Positions 48,051 through 58,680 of a DNA stretch of 64,000 bases are shown here, in pieces; positions within the stretch are counted from its first letter, which is position 1; the number at the start of each line of letters is the position of its first letter. The position numbers and the translations under genes were made by a program. Source of the stretch: Rhineura floridana (Eukaryota; Chordata; Lepidosauria; Squamata; Rhineuridae); contig NC_084480.1 of the NCBI RefSeq assembly GCF_030035675.1, forward strand, positions 246,003,981 to 246,067,980, given 5' to 3'. The notes under the pieces are model-generated. The model was not told where the DNA came from. It made no database searches and worked only from the letters and a program-made list of their open reading frames with translations.

Positions 48051-49130
48051 CCTATAAATGCTAATAACTTTGGCCCAGGAGAGAAGAAACAGAAAAGGGG
48101 GGTGGGGGGGAGAGAGCGAGGCAGGAGCAAAAGGACGGGAGGGGGTGAGTTACTGTACGAAGTCGGGGCGCTGTCCATGCAGGCAGCCAGGAGGGAGGGA
48201 AACATGCCATGCAAGCCCAAACTCCCCTTCTTCGCTGCACGGCTGCGGCTCCCTCGCCTCGTCGCCGGCTGCTAATCATCCGCCCGCCGCCTAGGAGTTC
48301 GTGCCTACCGCTAGGATTATCATTCTTGCCCACTCCGAGGGTGGGAGAGGCGGCGGGCGGGCGAGCGCGACAGACAATGGCGGCGGCTGCTGCTCCCGCC
48401 GCCGCCAGCAGCTGCAGGAGCAGCCCCGCCGGTGCCAACAACGGCGGGAGCACATTCCACCAGCAGCTGGAGCCCTGCCTAAAGAAGCCGCCGCCGCGCA
48501 TGGACCCCAGGCGCAGGCAGGCAGCGCTCTCTTTCCTCACCAACATCTCGCTGGACGGGCGGCCGGTGCTGCAGGACGACGAGGGCGGCGGAGAGGAGAG
48601 AGGCGTCGGCGCTGCAGCGGTGGCAGCCGCGAGGGTTGCTTCTGCTGCAGCTTGCAGTACCAGCAGCGGCAGCGCTAGGACTCGCTACAGCCTGAGCGCT
48701 TTCCAGCCAGCCGCTCCGCAGCAGCAACAGCAACACGGGGTTTACCCCAGCGCCTACAGCAGCGCCAGGCTCCTGAGCCTCTCGGGAGCGGCTGGCGAAC
48801 AGCAGCAAGCAGAGGACGCCGAGGATGAGGACGAAGATGCCTTTGCCAGCGTGCAGGTGCTAGCAGCCCCCGCCTTCCTGGGCTCCTGCGGGACCCCTTC
48901 TGCGAGCGGCGCGAGGGGTCGCCTCAACTCTTTCACTCAGGGAATCCTGCCCGTCTCCTTCGCCAGAGCCGTCCCGCAGAACTATTGTTGCCTAGAGCAA
49001 GGCCAGGTGGGCACCAGCGCCTTCGAGCTCCAGAGGTCCCGGTAAGTGAGCGAGACCCCTTTTTCATGTGCCTTCCAGAAAGGCCTTGGCGTGGTTGGGT
49101 GTGAGTCTGCGCGTCCGCCTTCAACGCTCC
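48051..49130 (+). promoter_or_regulatory. CABLES1: CABLES1 CpG island and core promoter region
   Basis: A GC- and CpG-rich block surrounds the CABLES1 first exon, sharply different from the AT-rich flanks. A TATAAA at 48,053-48,058 lies about 320 bp before the start codon and could act as a TATA box; CpG-island promoters often start diffusely, so this is tentative. The transcription start cannot be fixed from sequence alone. Overlapping open frames on both strands in this island are composition artefacts. Confidence 0.7.
48377..49041 (+). CDS. CABLES1: CABLES1 first coding exon
   Basis: CABLES1 (Cdk5 and Abl enzyme substrate 1) links CDK2/3/5 to kinases such as Abl and Wee1, and its C-terminal half carries a cyclin box. 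This exon gives 221 codons plus two bases. Conserved blocks include MDPRRRQAALSFLTNISLDG (residues 42-61), ARTRYSL (100-106), EDAFASVQV and AFLGS (153-170), RGRLNSFTQGILP (180-192) and NYCCLEQ to FELQRSR (202-222), all matching human CABLES1. Between them lie Ala/Ser, Gln and acidic low-complexity runs, and the exon is shorter than the human N-terminal region. The start at 48,377 has a strong Kozak context (A at -3, G at +4). The donor is CCCG then GTAAGTGAG at 49,042. An in-frame ATG at 48,209 could add 56 residues but has no recognised conservation. Confidence 0.95.
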
Positions 49131-49552
49131 CTGCCCCCGGAGGGACTTCATTTATTTTTAAAAGAAGAGAAAGAGGTTGCTGTTGGTGTTACACTATCTG
49201 TCATCTGGACGCCGCTTTGCGTCTAATCGCTAAGATGCTGGGGCTTGTTGTGATGAGTGGGAATCACGCTGCACATGCTCAGAGGTACTTGCTTCTTTAG
49301 GAATACTTTAGATGGCCTACGGCAAGCACCGCTGTTGACATTCTGGGACTGCAGCGGGCTCAGATTAAATCCTTCGCCAACTAGGCTTTCCAGCTGTTGC
49401 AGGGAAGAAGTGCTAGGGTTTGAGGTACCCTGAAAAACTTTATTTTTAATCTAAGGTGTATGTGGGTCAGTGGAATTAATTTATTGGTGCAGGGAAAGCA
49501 CTCTGTACATGTTCAAAGACACCTTCTGTATTGGAATTTAAGAAGCATTAGG
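49131..49552. other. CABLES1 intron, proximal part
   Basis: GC content falls back to background. No repeat or regulatory element can be named. Confidence 0.4.
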
Positions 49553-49669
49553 ACAGCCTTCACCAACCTGGTGTCTCCAGATGTTTTGGTGCACAACTCC
49601 CATCCGCCCTAGCCAGCACTGGGTGTTGTAGTCTAAAACATCTGGAGGGCATCATGTTGGCAAAGGCTT
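49553..49669. mobile_element. hAT foldback MITE (GTGGGGAACC-related)
   Basis: CAGCCTTCACCAACCTGGTG, then CTCCAGATGTTTTGGTGCAC and, at the other end, TCTGGAGGGC and TTGGCAAAGGC. It is an imperfect palindrome of the same general design as the copies at 23.9 and 53.6 kb. Confidence 0.6.
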
Positions 49670-49871
49670 CACTAGGACTTAGCAAACATTTCCAAAGCTG
49701 AGCTCTAGTCAAAACTCTGGATAAAGGGATTAGGAGAGCACATACTCAAGATCATATAGTGGGGATTAGTTCCCATTAACACCCTTGAGTAACACTGCTG
49801 TACTTACAGCCAGGATGGTTAGAGAGTTGTTTTACTCGTGCCTCCATTTCTGTACCGGGAATCTAATTCAG

Positions 49872-50030
49872 GCTATGATCTGAAGGCACATGAGGTCACC
49901 ACCTTGCTGAAGCTAAGCAGGTCTGGGTCTGGTCAATGCCTGGATAGCAGACTGCCTAGGAACCACAAGTATGCTGCTTTGGATGTTATGATGGAGAAAG
50001 GTGGTGTATAAATGTAAATAAATAAATAAA
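49872..50030 (+). mobile_element. 5S-rRNA-derived SINE (SINE3 type)
   Basis: The head GAAGCTAAGCAGGTCTGGGT, CTGGTCAATGCCTGGATAGC and AGACTGCCTAGGAACCAC follows the 5S rRNA sequence from its internal promoter onwards. The tail GGTGGTGTATAAATGTAAAT with TAAA repeats is LINE-like. This is a SINE, not a 5S gene: the 5' part of 5S is degraded and the 3' end is replaced by the tail. Confidence 0.85.
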
Positions 50031-50654
50031 GTAGCCCTATCCTGAGGCATGCCTAAGCCCACTGGTTACAATTGTTTTAGGCTTGGCACTCGCATCTCTG
50101 TATAGGATCAGATTGATTCTTCCTTAGTATGGAACTAAGGGGGGGTTATATCAGAGGAACTCTTTAGTACAAATACGAGATGTTCATGTGAGATATTGGT
50201 ATCAGTTCCTGAAGTGTACAGAGTGTACCACAAAGTGTACTGCTTGTTGGGGAGCCTCCAAAATGTAGACCGTAAACCCCTTAGGCAGGAACCAGACCCT
50301 TGTCACTTCTGTGTTCTGTACAAAACCTAGCATGCTTCTGGCAGTATATAAATGTTAATTAGTTGGTTATAGCACTAAATTTAGAATTAATCTAGGACTT
50401 AACTTGATCACTGTGCCTCTTTGGCTGGCATAATCTGCTTGACTAACTTGGGAACCAGGTTGCTTATTTTACTTATGACTTATTTATGTTAAAAGCCCAG
50501 TTATTTGAGAAATTCACTAATGTGTGCTGCCTTTTCAAACATTCTATTTTTTCATTCTCTGGAAATGAAAATCTCTTAAATACATAGAATGTTGAATAGG
50601 AAGAGGTGATGTGAAAAAATACAGCTGGATGGTAGGAAAATTCCTATGATGAAG
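50031..50654. other. CABLES1 intron, no feature recognised
   Basis: Nothing identifiable. Confidence 0.4.
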
Positions 50655-50768
50655 TTAGAGGCTGGGTGGCCACCTATCAGGAATGCTGTGGCAGTGGATT
50701 TCCTGCACTGACAGGAGGATGGACTAGATGACCCATGAGGCAACTTCCAGTTCTGTGATGCCATAATT
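50655..50768 (+). mobile_element. CR1 LINE 3' end
   Basis: GGCTGGGTGGCCACCTATCA, then GGAATGCTGTGGCAGTGG, GGAGGATGGACTAGATGACC and CTTCCAGTTCTGTGATGCC match the CR1 3' UTR and its terminal repeat style. Confidence 0.75.
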
Positions 50769-51809
50769 CTAATGTTTCAGATGTGTGTTTGCCAAGGAAT
50801 GCTACCCTTTTCTATGGAAACAGTTTGCTTGTTTGGCATGATAACTGCCATACTACTGAAACCCTGTGCATGTAATATAAAACTGATGGCTATTTTCTTT
50901 CTTTTTTATTGAAAATGTATAATTTTTACAAAAATAGGAACAAAAGTTTACAGGAAAGCTTTTTTTTCCCCTAAGTCAAATGTTGGAGCTTCTACTCCAC
51001 CACAGTGTCCCTTCCTTGTTCATGTAAGTTGCTGCACCTTGTTTTTCCAGAAGCTCTGGTGACATTTGCACAAAGAAGCTATGCTGAATCCTGTTGGTCC
51101 TTTGGACACAGCTTCATAGACAGGACAGATCTTAAGATTTGTTCTGGAATACCTTGGTTTGTGCCATTTTTCCTGCCATGAAAGCTTGTGACAAGGATGT
51201 CTTAATGTGCTCTCTAGCGTTAATGGAGGATGCTCTTTTTACAAATACCTCCTATGTGCCAGCTTTGAATCGCATGGTGTAGTGTGTTTGGGGAGCTCTG
51301 CTGCATCACATTAGAACTCTCTCCACCTAGTAGCTTGCCAAAGTCTGAGGCTGCCCTTGAAGCATTGTTAGACTTTTCTGTTCAGGGCAAGCTTTTGGAT
51401 GTTTATAGAGAATTGGAGATTTTGGAATCTTTTATGTTTTTAACTGAATTTTAATAGGACATTTTCCATTTTCTCAGTCTGTTGGTTTCTGTCTCAACTT
51501 TAAAAAAACGAATAATACTGCAAACCTATATACGTGTTTCTGGGAATTAGCCTCATTGAACACAGTGGGACTTACTTCTGAGTAAGCATGCATAGCATTG
51601 CACTGTAAGTCAAGCCAAAGACTACTGGAAGGATTGGGGACCTTATAATATCTATCTCTACCATACTCTACAGTTCAGAGGAAGAGACATCAACAAACTC
51701 TCAGGGCAACCCTGCTAGAAATGCAAGCCATCACATGGGCTTAACTTTATTTTGGCTTGAAGGTGTACGTATGCATGCATTTTAAAATAAATACTTTGTT
51801 TGTTTATTA
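50769..51809. other. CABLES1 intron, mostly unclassified
   Basis: One copy of the short palindromic repeat lies at about 51,535-51,605 (GGGACTTACTTCTGAGTAAG). Otherwise nothing is recognised. Confidence 0.4.
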
Positions 51810-52334
51810 TACAGCCACAAGAGTGGCTGTATACTATAGCCAGCGTGGGTTTTTCATGTTCCACAATGTTAAATTGAAAATACCCCCATGCCTTTCTGAT
51901 GCTTCACATAAGCTCATTTCAAAACAAAACCTTACAAAACTTATAGTTCTGAACTCGGAAACGCTTGCTTAACAACCCTCTCAATTTTCATGGCGATACA
52001 CAAAACAGTCAGAGAGAATAGAGAGTTCAAAGCCTAAAAAGAGAGGAAAACCCCCCAGAGCCCTTTTGGACTTTTTACTCTGAGAGTTCTCATAATCTGT
52101 TGAAATTCATTAAAAATTAGCCATATTCACAGAGTACCTGTAATCCTAATACTGACCTTGCCCCATACTCTGACCTTCATCTTCTGCAGTTTAAAAGTTA
52201 AAAAAAATCCTGGCTGATTTTTAATTAATTTAATAAATTTTGGCTGGCAGCCTGTGATAATGCGGGGCATGCTCACTAAGAACCAACTGTCAGAATTCTA
52301 AAAGCCAGACTCACAGCTGCTGGGCTTGCCTAAT
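51810..52334 (+). repeat. Dispersed module A, copy 1
   Basis: It starts at the hairpin TACAGCCAC/GTGGCTGTA and runs to the foldback MITE. It is collinear with 58,681-59,212; shared words include AAGCTCATTTCAAAACAAAA versus AAGCTCCTTTCAAAACAAAA, and CAGCTGCTGGGCTTGCCTAA. No coding capacity. Class unknown. Confidence 0.7.
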
Positions 52335-52611
52335 CAGGGGGCCACACCCACACCAGACTTTGATTTCAGTGAGACAGTCATGGCTTCCCTCAGAGAATCC
52401 TGGGAAGTGTAGTTTGTGAAGGGTACTAAGCGACTCCTATTCCCCTGAGAGAATGGTTTAACAGTCAGCCACTCTAATTGAAGGTCTGTGAGGGGAACAG
52501 GGCGTCTCCTAGCAACTCTCAGCGCCCTTCACTAACTACACTTCCCAGGATTCTTTGAGAGAAGCCATGACTGTCCAAAGTGAAATAAAGGCCTGGTGTG
52601 GATGTGGCCAG
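52335..52611. mobile_element. Foldback MITE, copy 1
   Basis: Inverted arms of about 95 bp: GCCACACCCACACCAGACTT and CAGTCATGGCTTCCCTCAGA at the left pair with TTGAGAGAAGCCATGACTGT and GGCCTGGTGTGGATGTGGCC at the right. It occupies the same position relative to module A as the copy at 59,213, so it moved or duplicated together with it. Confidence 0.75.
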
Positions 52612-52890
52612 AGGCACTACATATGCTCAGAGGCACAGGTTACCAAATTCTTCCAAGCTACACAGGAAATGGATTGGACTGTGAAAGACCAACCCAAATG
52701 GTGTTTGCATTTTGACCAATTTGTAGGGCAGTACAATACCTCAGAGAGGAGTTCAGGTCTCCTGCTCCCCTGGTGCATTCACTATAGCTGCCCAATTTCC
52801 CTGCTTTTTAAAGTTTGATAGAAATAGCTGTAGGCTATAGGTACGTTCTTAAACCGTAAGGTTTTTTGCCTATTAGTGAATTAATATACG
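52612..52890 (-). repeat. Tail of the four-unit-array element, inverted
   Basis: The reverse complement of about 6360-6620 and 60,690-60,915: AAATTCTTCCAAGCTACACA, GTGAAAGACCAACCCAAAT and TTAAAGTTTGATAGAAATA. The array itself is absent here. Confidence 0.75.
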
Positions 52891-53631
52891 GTCACAGACC
52901 CATTCAGATAAAATAGTCAGTAAAACGTCAGAATAGTTAAGATACAGAAATATGAAAGTACAACATAAAAGAAATAGCAGTTAAAAGAGAAGAATCCTCT
53001 TATGACTCCTTTGGGCAGAGAAGAGGAACTTAGCCACTGACTCTGTTGTAGACTTATTAAAATCAGCTAAGAAGTATTTCAAAAACCAGACCAATGGCCT
53101 GCCAGGAAAGTTCCTCATAATTGGGCCAAGTAGTCTTTTTTTTTTTTTTTTTTGACCAATACTTTGGGAAATGTTTGTTCCTTGGGTGGAGTGAGATTTT
53201 CTTGTATGCTGCTCTGAAATTTCATTAAATGATTTTGAAAAGCGTAAACACTCTTAATACTAAAATATGATGTTAAAGACCAACCCCTCATCCTAAAGCT
53301 ATAACAAGCTGTTTCTGCACCCTGAGCATACCATATATATTTTTTCCTGCTCAAGAAGTTGGTTTCTCATGACAAGTAAAATGCTGCCCAACTCCTGTGT
53401 AGTAAAAAAAAGGTTGCAAAGAACTTGAGGTTGCTTGGCGAACCTCATTCTCTCCCCCTCTCCTTTCCTCTTCTGATGGCATCAATAAGCTGTCAAAATG
53501 GGTTGTAGCATATTACACAAAGATCTGTAAATTAGTTTTCTTTGAACAGGCTCCGCATTCCCGAGGATTATAGCAAAAATAATTGGAAGTAGGTGGGCAT
53601 CTCTGCGGTATTCAGATGGTAAAATCTAAAG
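52891..53631. other. CABLES1 intron, no gene recognised
   Basis: An 18-T run lies at 53,136-53,153. Otherwise nothing is recognised. Confidence 0.4.
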
Positions 53632-53757
53632 CAGGACCTGTGGCCGTCCAGATGTTGTTGGACTCCAGCTTTCATCAGCCCTAGCCAGCATGTCCAGTGG
53701 TCAGAGGTGATGGGAGATGTATCCCAGCAATGTCTGCAGGGCCACAGGTTCCCCATC
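53632..53757. mobile_element. hAT foldback MITE (GTGGGGAACC family)
   Basis: CAGGACCTGTGGCCGTCCAG, then CAGCCCTAGCCAGCATGTCC and GGGCCACAGGTTCCCCATCTG form an imperfect palindrome; one of the commonest reptile MITE designs. Confidence 0.7.
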
Positions 53758-54039
53758 TGTGATGTAATGTACAAATGTCTATTAATCAGCAATTTTCTTT
53801 TGACTGGGATTTGTGTCTGAATCTGATATCTTAATCCCTCATTTATTCTCTGCTGTTTTCATGCATTACTCATGAGCTGATGTACCATCCCATCACTCTT
53901 ATTTTGCTGTTCTCCGACACAGATCTCTTATTTAAAAGGAAACTGCTACAGCTTGTTTATTTAAGCAAAAGTGTTGTGTTTACCTGTTTAAATGATTTTT
54001 TTAAAAACCCTGTCATAGGCAGGGGTTGATGAATAAATA
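53758..54039. other. CABLES1 intron, no feature recognised
   Basis: Nothing identifiable. Confidence 0.4.
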
Positions 54040-54266
54040 ACAGGTGGTGTAGTGGTTAAGGTGCTGGACTACGGCCTGGGAGACCAGGGTTCGAATCCCC
54101 ACACAACCATGAAACTCACTGGGTGACCTTGGGCCAGTCACTGCCTCTCAGTCTCAGAGGAAGGCAATGGTAAACCCCCTCTGAATACTGCTTACCGTGA
54201 AAACCCTATTCATAGGGTCGCCATAAGTTGGAATCGACTTGAAGGCAGTCCATTTCCATTTTCAAG
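54040..54266 (+). mobile_element. Sauria-type tRNA SINE, complete
   Basis: The A box region TAGTGGTTAAGGTGCTGGAC and B box GGTTCGAATCC give the RNA polymerase III promoter. The body CACTGGGTGACCTTGGGCCA and the tail GTCGCCATAAGTTGGAATCG with CTTGAAGGCAGTCC follow. The tail matches BovB 3' ends, which is how this SINE family is mobilised (established knowledge). Confidence 0.93.
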
Positions 54267-54619
54267 TAACAATGCTGCACCAATAGCTGATTGTTCAAGC
54301 GAACTCTTTCCCCTAAATGCTTTGAACATGATCAGACCTTAACAAAAACAGTTAACAGAGGAGCAAGCATTCAGTTGTTGCAGGACAACTTAGGCATTAC
54401 AGTTGAAATTGTGTGATTGAGCAGCCTGGCTGATCAGAGTACAGGCAACAACCAGACAATACAACAGCAGTAAGTTAAGTTATGATCATACAGTAGCAGC
54501 AGCAGTAGTCATTGTTATTTTTTTATTCATCTCCTTATACCACAGAGGTTTTATGGTGACTTACAAAGAAGAAAAAATGTTCATATTACATACAATAAAA
54601 TGTAATAAAAAGCTAAAAG
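54267..54619. other. CABLES1 intron, no feature recognised
   Basis: No repeat or gene identified before the hAT target duplication at 54,612. Confidence 0.4.
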
Positions 54620-55043
54620 CAGGGCTGTGGAGTCGGTACGCCAAACCTTCAACTCCGACTCCTCTATTTTTCTACTGTCCGACTCCACCCAAAATTGCTT
54701 CTGACTCCGACTCCACAGCCCTGGAAAGCGCTGTAAATATCTTTTTAAATTGGAAGCTCTTGTAGGAGCATTTTTATTGCTGCCTGAATATGCACTGATC
54801 TTGGCATCACAGCATTTGTCTTCATCTGGGTCCTGTGTCATACACTGACACACAAAATGTTTTCCATCCTGAGTTATGGTGAAATGCTCAAATACAGCTG
54901 ACTTCATGGGAAGCTTCTTTGACATTGTGAATTTATATTTAAAAAATTTGTCAATCAAAATTTATTTTGAAGTCGGAGTTGGTACATTTATACCGACACC
55001 GACTCTACCCACAATTGCTTCCGACTCCCATTCCACAGCCCTG
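54620..55043 (-). mobile_element. Deleted hAT transposon with BED-finger remnant, 424 bp
   Basis: The termini CAGGGCTGTGGAGTCGG and ATTCCACAGCCCTG are flanked by perfect 8-bp duplications GCTAAAAG (54,612-54,619 and 55,044-55,051). On the minus strand the right part encodes a transposase N-terminus (SAVFEHFTITQDGKHFVCQC, CDAKISAYSG, NAPTRASNLKRYLQRF), a BED-type finger whose final histidine region is degraded. The rest of the transposase is deleted. The left 103 bp (54,620-54,722) itself ends in an inner copy of the terminus. Confidence 0.9.
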
Positions 55044-55051
55044 GCTAAAAG

Positions 55052-55500
55052 TGATCATACAATAATTCCCCAGGATTGTTTCCAGCATAGTGCTAAATCA
55101 GGGCCCTGTCAACACTGGACTGCTAGGGCAGCAACATCTCCCCCTTCTCATCTCCCGTACACCCCTTAAATCTGTTCTAGGGGGTCCCCCAACCCTCCAG
55201 AGCAGAATTGGGGAGGGCAGAAGGTGTGTGCAAAGGAGAAGAGGGTGGAAAGTCACACTGCACTAGCAGTAATCCTTGTGCTAACAGGACAAGTTAGTTC
55301 AATAGTGCCCCAACAATTTAAATTACCCCTTCCCCAACTACATCCATATGATAACCATTAAAACAGCAAACTGAGAAAAATTATCAAACAGCAGAAGAAA
55401 ACAATAACAATCAAATGCTTGGGAGCAGAAGAAAGTCATGGCCTGGCACTGAAAAGATAGAATGTTGGTGGACTTCCCTGGTTCGTAGTCAGATAAACAC
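55052..55500. other. CABLES1 intron with an unclassified old repeat
   Basis: About 55,240-55,320 matches 2655-2760 in inverse orientation. The rest is unclassified. Confidence 0.4.
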
Positions 55501-56345
55501 TACTGAAAGGGCCCTCTCTCTTGTAGCCACTCTTCTTCTCTGGAAGCAGCACTTAGGTTGTCATTGAGGGCCCTCTTCTAAGGGTCTTGACAGCTTCATA
55601 GTGGAAGAGATTACAGAGGATCTCAAGGTCTCAAGCACTTTGAATTGGGACCAGAATGATACTGGATGCTGGTGCAGCTGGACCAGAATCAGTGTTATAT
55701 GTTGGACCACCTGATCCTTGTTATCAGTCTGCTAGTGAATTCTGCACCAGCTTTAGTTTCTCGACTGTCTTCAAAGGCAGCCCCATGAATAACATGTTGC
55801 ATTCATCTAACTGATGTTACTAGAGCATAGACAACTGAAGCCAGGTTATCCACATCCAGATGGGGGTGGAGTTAGGCCACCAGTTGAAACTAGTAGAAGG
55901 TGTGCTGTGTCATGGAGGCCACTTGTGCCTCCAGTGACAGTACATTTGTTCCCCCAAGCTACAGACCGGTTCCTTCAAGGGTGCATCCCCATCCAGAACT
56001 GGTTGAACGCTACTTATCCAGACAACAGAACTATCCACTAACGGTGGCTGTGTACACACTCCTCTTCACCTTATATCCAGTGCGCTCCCACTGCTGGTTT
56101 GGAAAGCAGTGTGCGCACAATGTTTGCCACAATCCATATCTATTCTGTATCTACCCTGTCATTTCTTATGAAATACTGCATTTTGATGCATTTTCCCCAA
56201 AAACCAATTTCAATCCGAATTGAGTAAAAGAACAACCTAGCAGCATTTTAAGCTGGTAATGTGTACACAGCCGGTATCTCTGTCTTGTCTGGATTGAGCA
56301 TCAGTTTGTTGGCCCTCATCCAGGCCATCCCTGATGATGCAGAGG
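55501..56345 (-). mobile_element. L2-clade LINE fragment, interrupted by a MITE
   Basis: The minus-strand L2 C-terminal/3' region collinear with 12,000-12,460: CCAGCTTTAGTTTCTCGACT, GTCTTCAAAGGCAGCCCCAT, and, beyond the interruption, CTGTCTTGTCTGGATTGAGC. It is dead and truncated. Confidence 0.65.
56042..56273. mobile_element. MITE with GGCTGTGTACACA termini, inside L2
   Basis: GGTGGCTGTGTACACA at the left and TGTGTACACAGCCGG at the right are inverted termini. The flanking L2 sequence is split by it. No clear target duplication is seen, so the superfamily is unassigned. Confidence 0.6.
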
Positions 56346-56411
56346 CACATGAAGGCAAATTCCCCCCTGTGTCTTTCTCTGCTGTATAATTGTGCATTTG
56401 TATGCCAGCTG

Positions 56412-56540
56412 GGGAGGACTAGCCTCAGAGGGAGGCAAAGGTAAACCCCCTCTGAATACTGCTTACCATGAAAACCCTATACATAGGGTAGCCATAAGTT
56501 GGGATCGACTTGAAGGCAGTCCATTTCCATTTTCTGTATG
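56412..56540 (+). mobile_element. Sauria SINE, 5'-truncated
   Basis: The body and tail (GTAAACCCCCTCTGAATACT, GCCATAAGTTGGGATCGACT, TGAAGGCAGTCC) without the tRNA head. Confidence 0.85.
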
Positions 56541-58680
56541 TGCACATGTGCATTTTTGTTATGGTTTCTCTGTTTGTCATACTGAAGATGCCTTTAATGA
56601 TTAATTCCTTTGGGCCACAGACCTTGCTTCCAATTTACAAAAAGGCATCAAATAGTGGTAGTGGTAGTCGCTGATCTGCTAGGCGTTGAAATGAGTGGAA
56701 TTCCTTGTTTTTTTCCCAAAAATTCACAGCCACAATTGGCTGTTGGTGCTCTTAACCATTGATCTGAAGGGACTAAAATAATAATCTCCTAACTACTGTA
56801 GTCTTACTGTTGAAGATAGCATTTGATCTTCGTGCCCACTTCTCTTCATCTGTGCTTGTAATCAAAATTGCATAATTTATGCTGGGGAAATGTCATTCCA
56901 TGTAAATAACTACCTGTTTTAATATAGCATCGGTAGCTTTCTATTAACTTTCACTACATTGCTGAATTTACATTACTACTTCTGATCCTTCTCCATGTCC
57001 AAAGTGATATATGTTCCGTACATGGCACATTTTTGTTCTGACATTATCTTCTAAATCGTGCCATCATCATGTATAATGGAGTCTGGAGACTGGTCTTGAT
57101 TTGCTTGGTTTCTTTATATGCATCATTATGGGAATAGCTGCCTTCCAAAGAAAAGTGATAACAGAACTGTAACATCTACAGATGATTTATTTTATTTTCT
57201 TAGCCACCTTTCCCTAGGCTCTAATGTTTATGTCACTTTGCATTGTTTTATATAAGTGCTGCTTTGTTTTGGTAATAGTGCAATCCTTATTAAACTTACT
57301 AGTGAATAAATTGCATAGAACTTGATGGGACTGATTTCTGAGTAAATATGTTTAAGTTTGCACTGCTCTGGAAGTTTCCAAGCATAATGCAAATTAGTCA
57401 TTCTTTGGACTGCAAGAGTCCTTCACATTCATACTTTTGTATAGAAACAGGAGGTAGAACAGCTTCTGTTCATAGAGAAATCCTCTGACAGAACCAGCTA
57501 TACCAGTAGAATATGGTTATGATATATTAGTTTGTGTTGGCTTCGGCATGTTTTCATGTGATGCTGGCAACACGCTATAGAGTGAAACATACAGATCGTA
57601 AATTACTCTTGAGGTTCCCCCCCTTGCATCTTCTTTTCTTTGGCTGAACTCAGGTATATGTGGGCACAGTTTCATAAAAATAAAATATGTGGTCTGACTT
57701 TAGATTCTGGTTTCTTGGCATGATTTGTTTGTTCTTTCATAGTGGACCTTCTAAACATTTTTTAATTTAGACACCAGTCCCAGAACCAGACACAATACAA
57801 ATTAAGTGCTCACACTTTAAATGTATTAAATGATTATAAAAATGTCACCACATTCTGACAAAACACCAACTAAAACTCTCTCAATTTGTCCTTGTTTCCC
57901 TAGCTACATGTTACAGTTACAGACTATGGAACAGGATGTCATCTAGGGCAGAGTTTGTTTCTTGGTGGCTATGAAATATTTATTGATGTTCAAAGCCATG
58001 AGATATTATATAACATGGTGACAGGATGTGAAGAGAGTGGCTTCACGTTATGCATAAAGTGTTGCTTCACTTTCTCTGAAAGTTTTATATTTTATACCGA
58101 TTCACAATAAACATTGTCACCCAATGTTAAAAAAAATAGTTATTTACTTGGGTTTGAATCAGTTAATCGCACAGATCCACGGATTTGGGTGGGTTTGGAT
58201 AACCAGCCAGAATCTGTAGGATACCACTGTGTGACATCATCCACAAGTCCACAACCACCTCAGACTAGGGAGTGGTGGTGATGCCCTGTCTCTGACACTA
58301 TGTTGTACTTCGGAGAAGCTTGGAAAGCAGTTAGACTATTTGCTGCTTTTCAAGTGGCTCTGACAATCATAGTATCTGCAGAGATGAGCCCCTGCATTCT
58401 TATTTACGACACTTTCCAGATCAGTTAACCTTAGTGAAATGGCAAGCATATTTGTGAGCCATTAATTAATTAGATTAAATCTGCATGGATTTGTATATGA
58501 ATAAAAATAATAGTTCTGAAGAAAAAAGCATCCTTTTGTTTTAAGGTGAAACATGCACATACTGAAGGGGGCACCATCTTGGCAGGAAATAGGCCAGAAC
58601 AGAGCCACAGTGAAACAAGAGCGAGGCATCAGCATGATGGGCGGTGAGGATCCTGGGGTTGCAGAAGTATAAAATAATTG
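56541..58680. other. CABLES1 intron, transposon-poor stretch
   Basis: One copy of the short palindromic repeat lies at about 57,290-57,370. No other repeat and no exon is recognised over 2.1 kb, so conserved non-coding sequence could be sought here. Confidence 0.4.

Noticed and set aside
47766-48546. Long overlapping open frames on both strands before CABLES1
   Set aside because: They lie in a GC-rich CpG island where stops are rare, and their translations are low-complexity with no known domain. Only the frame carrying the CABLES1 blocks is real.
49872-49990. 5S rRNA gene
   Set aside because: The 5' part is degraded and the 3' end is replaced by a LINE-like tail; it is a SINE head.
51810-52334. 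Helitron assignment for module A
   Set aside because: A terminal-type hairpin is present, but no consistent TC start or CTRR end could be found at either copy.
54040-54110. tRNA gene
   Set aside because: A and B boxes are present, but the sequence continues into the Sauria SINE body and BovB-like tail and does not fold into a full cloverleaf.
54735-54958. Host BED-zinc-finger gene
   Set aside because: It lies entirely inside a hAT element with termini and 8-bp duplications, and the finger is incomplete.
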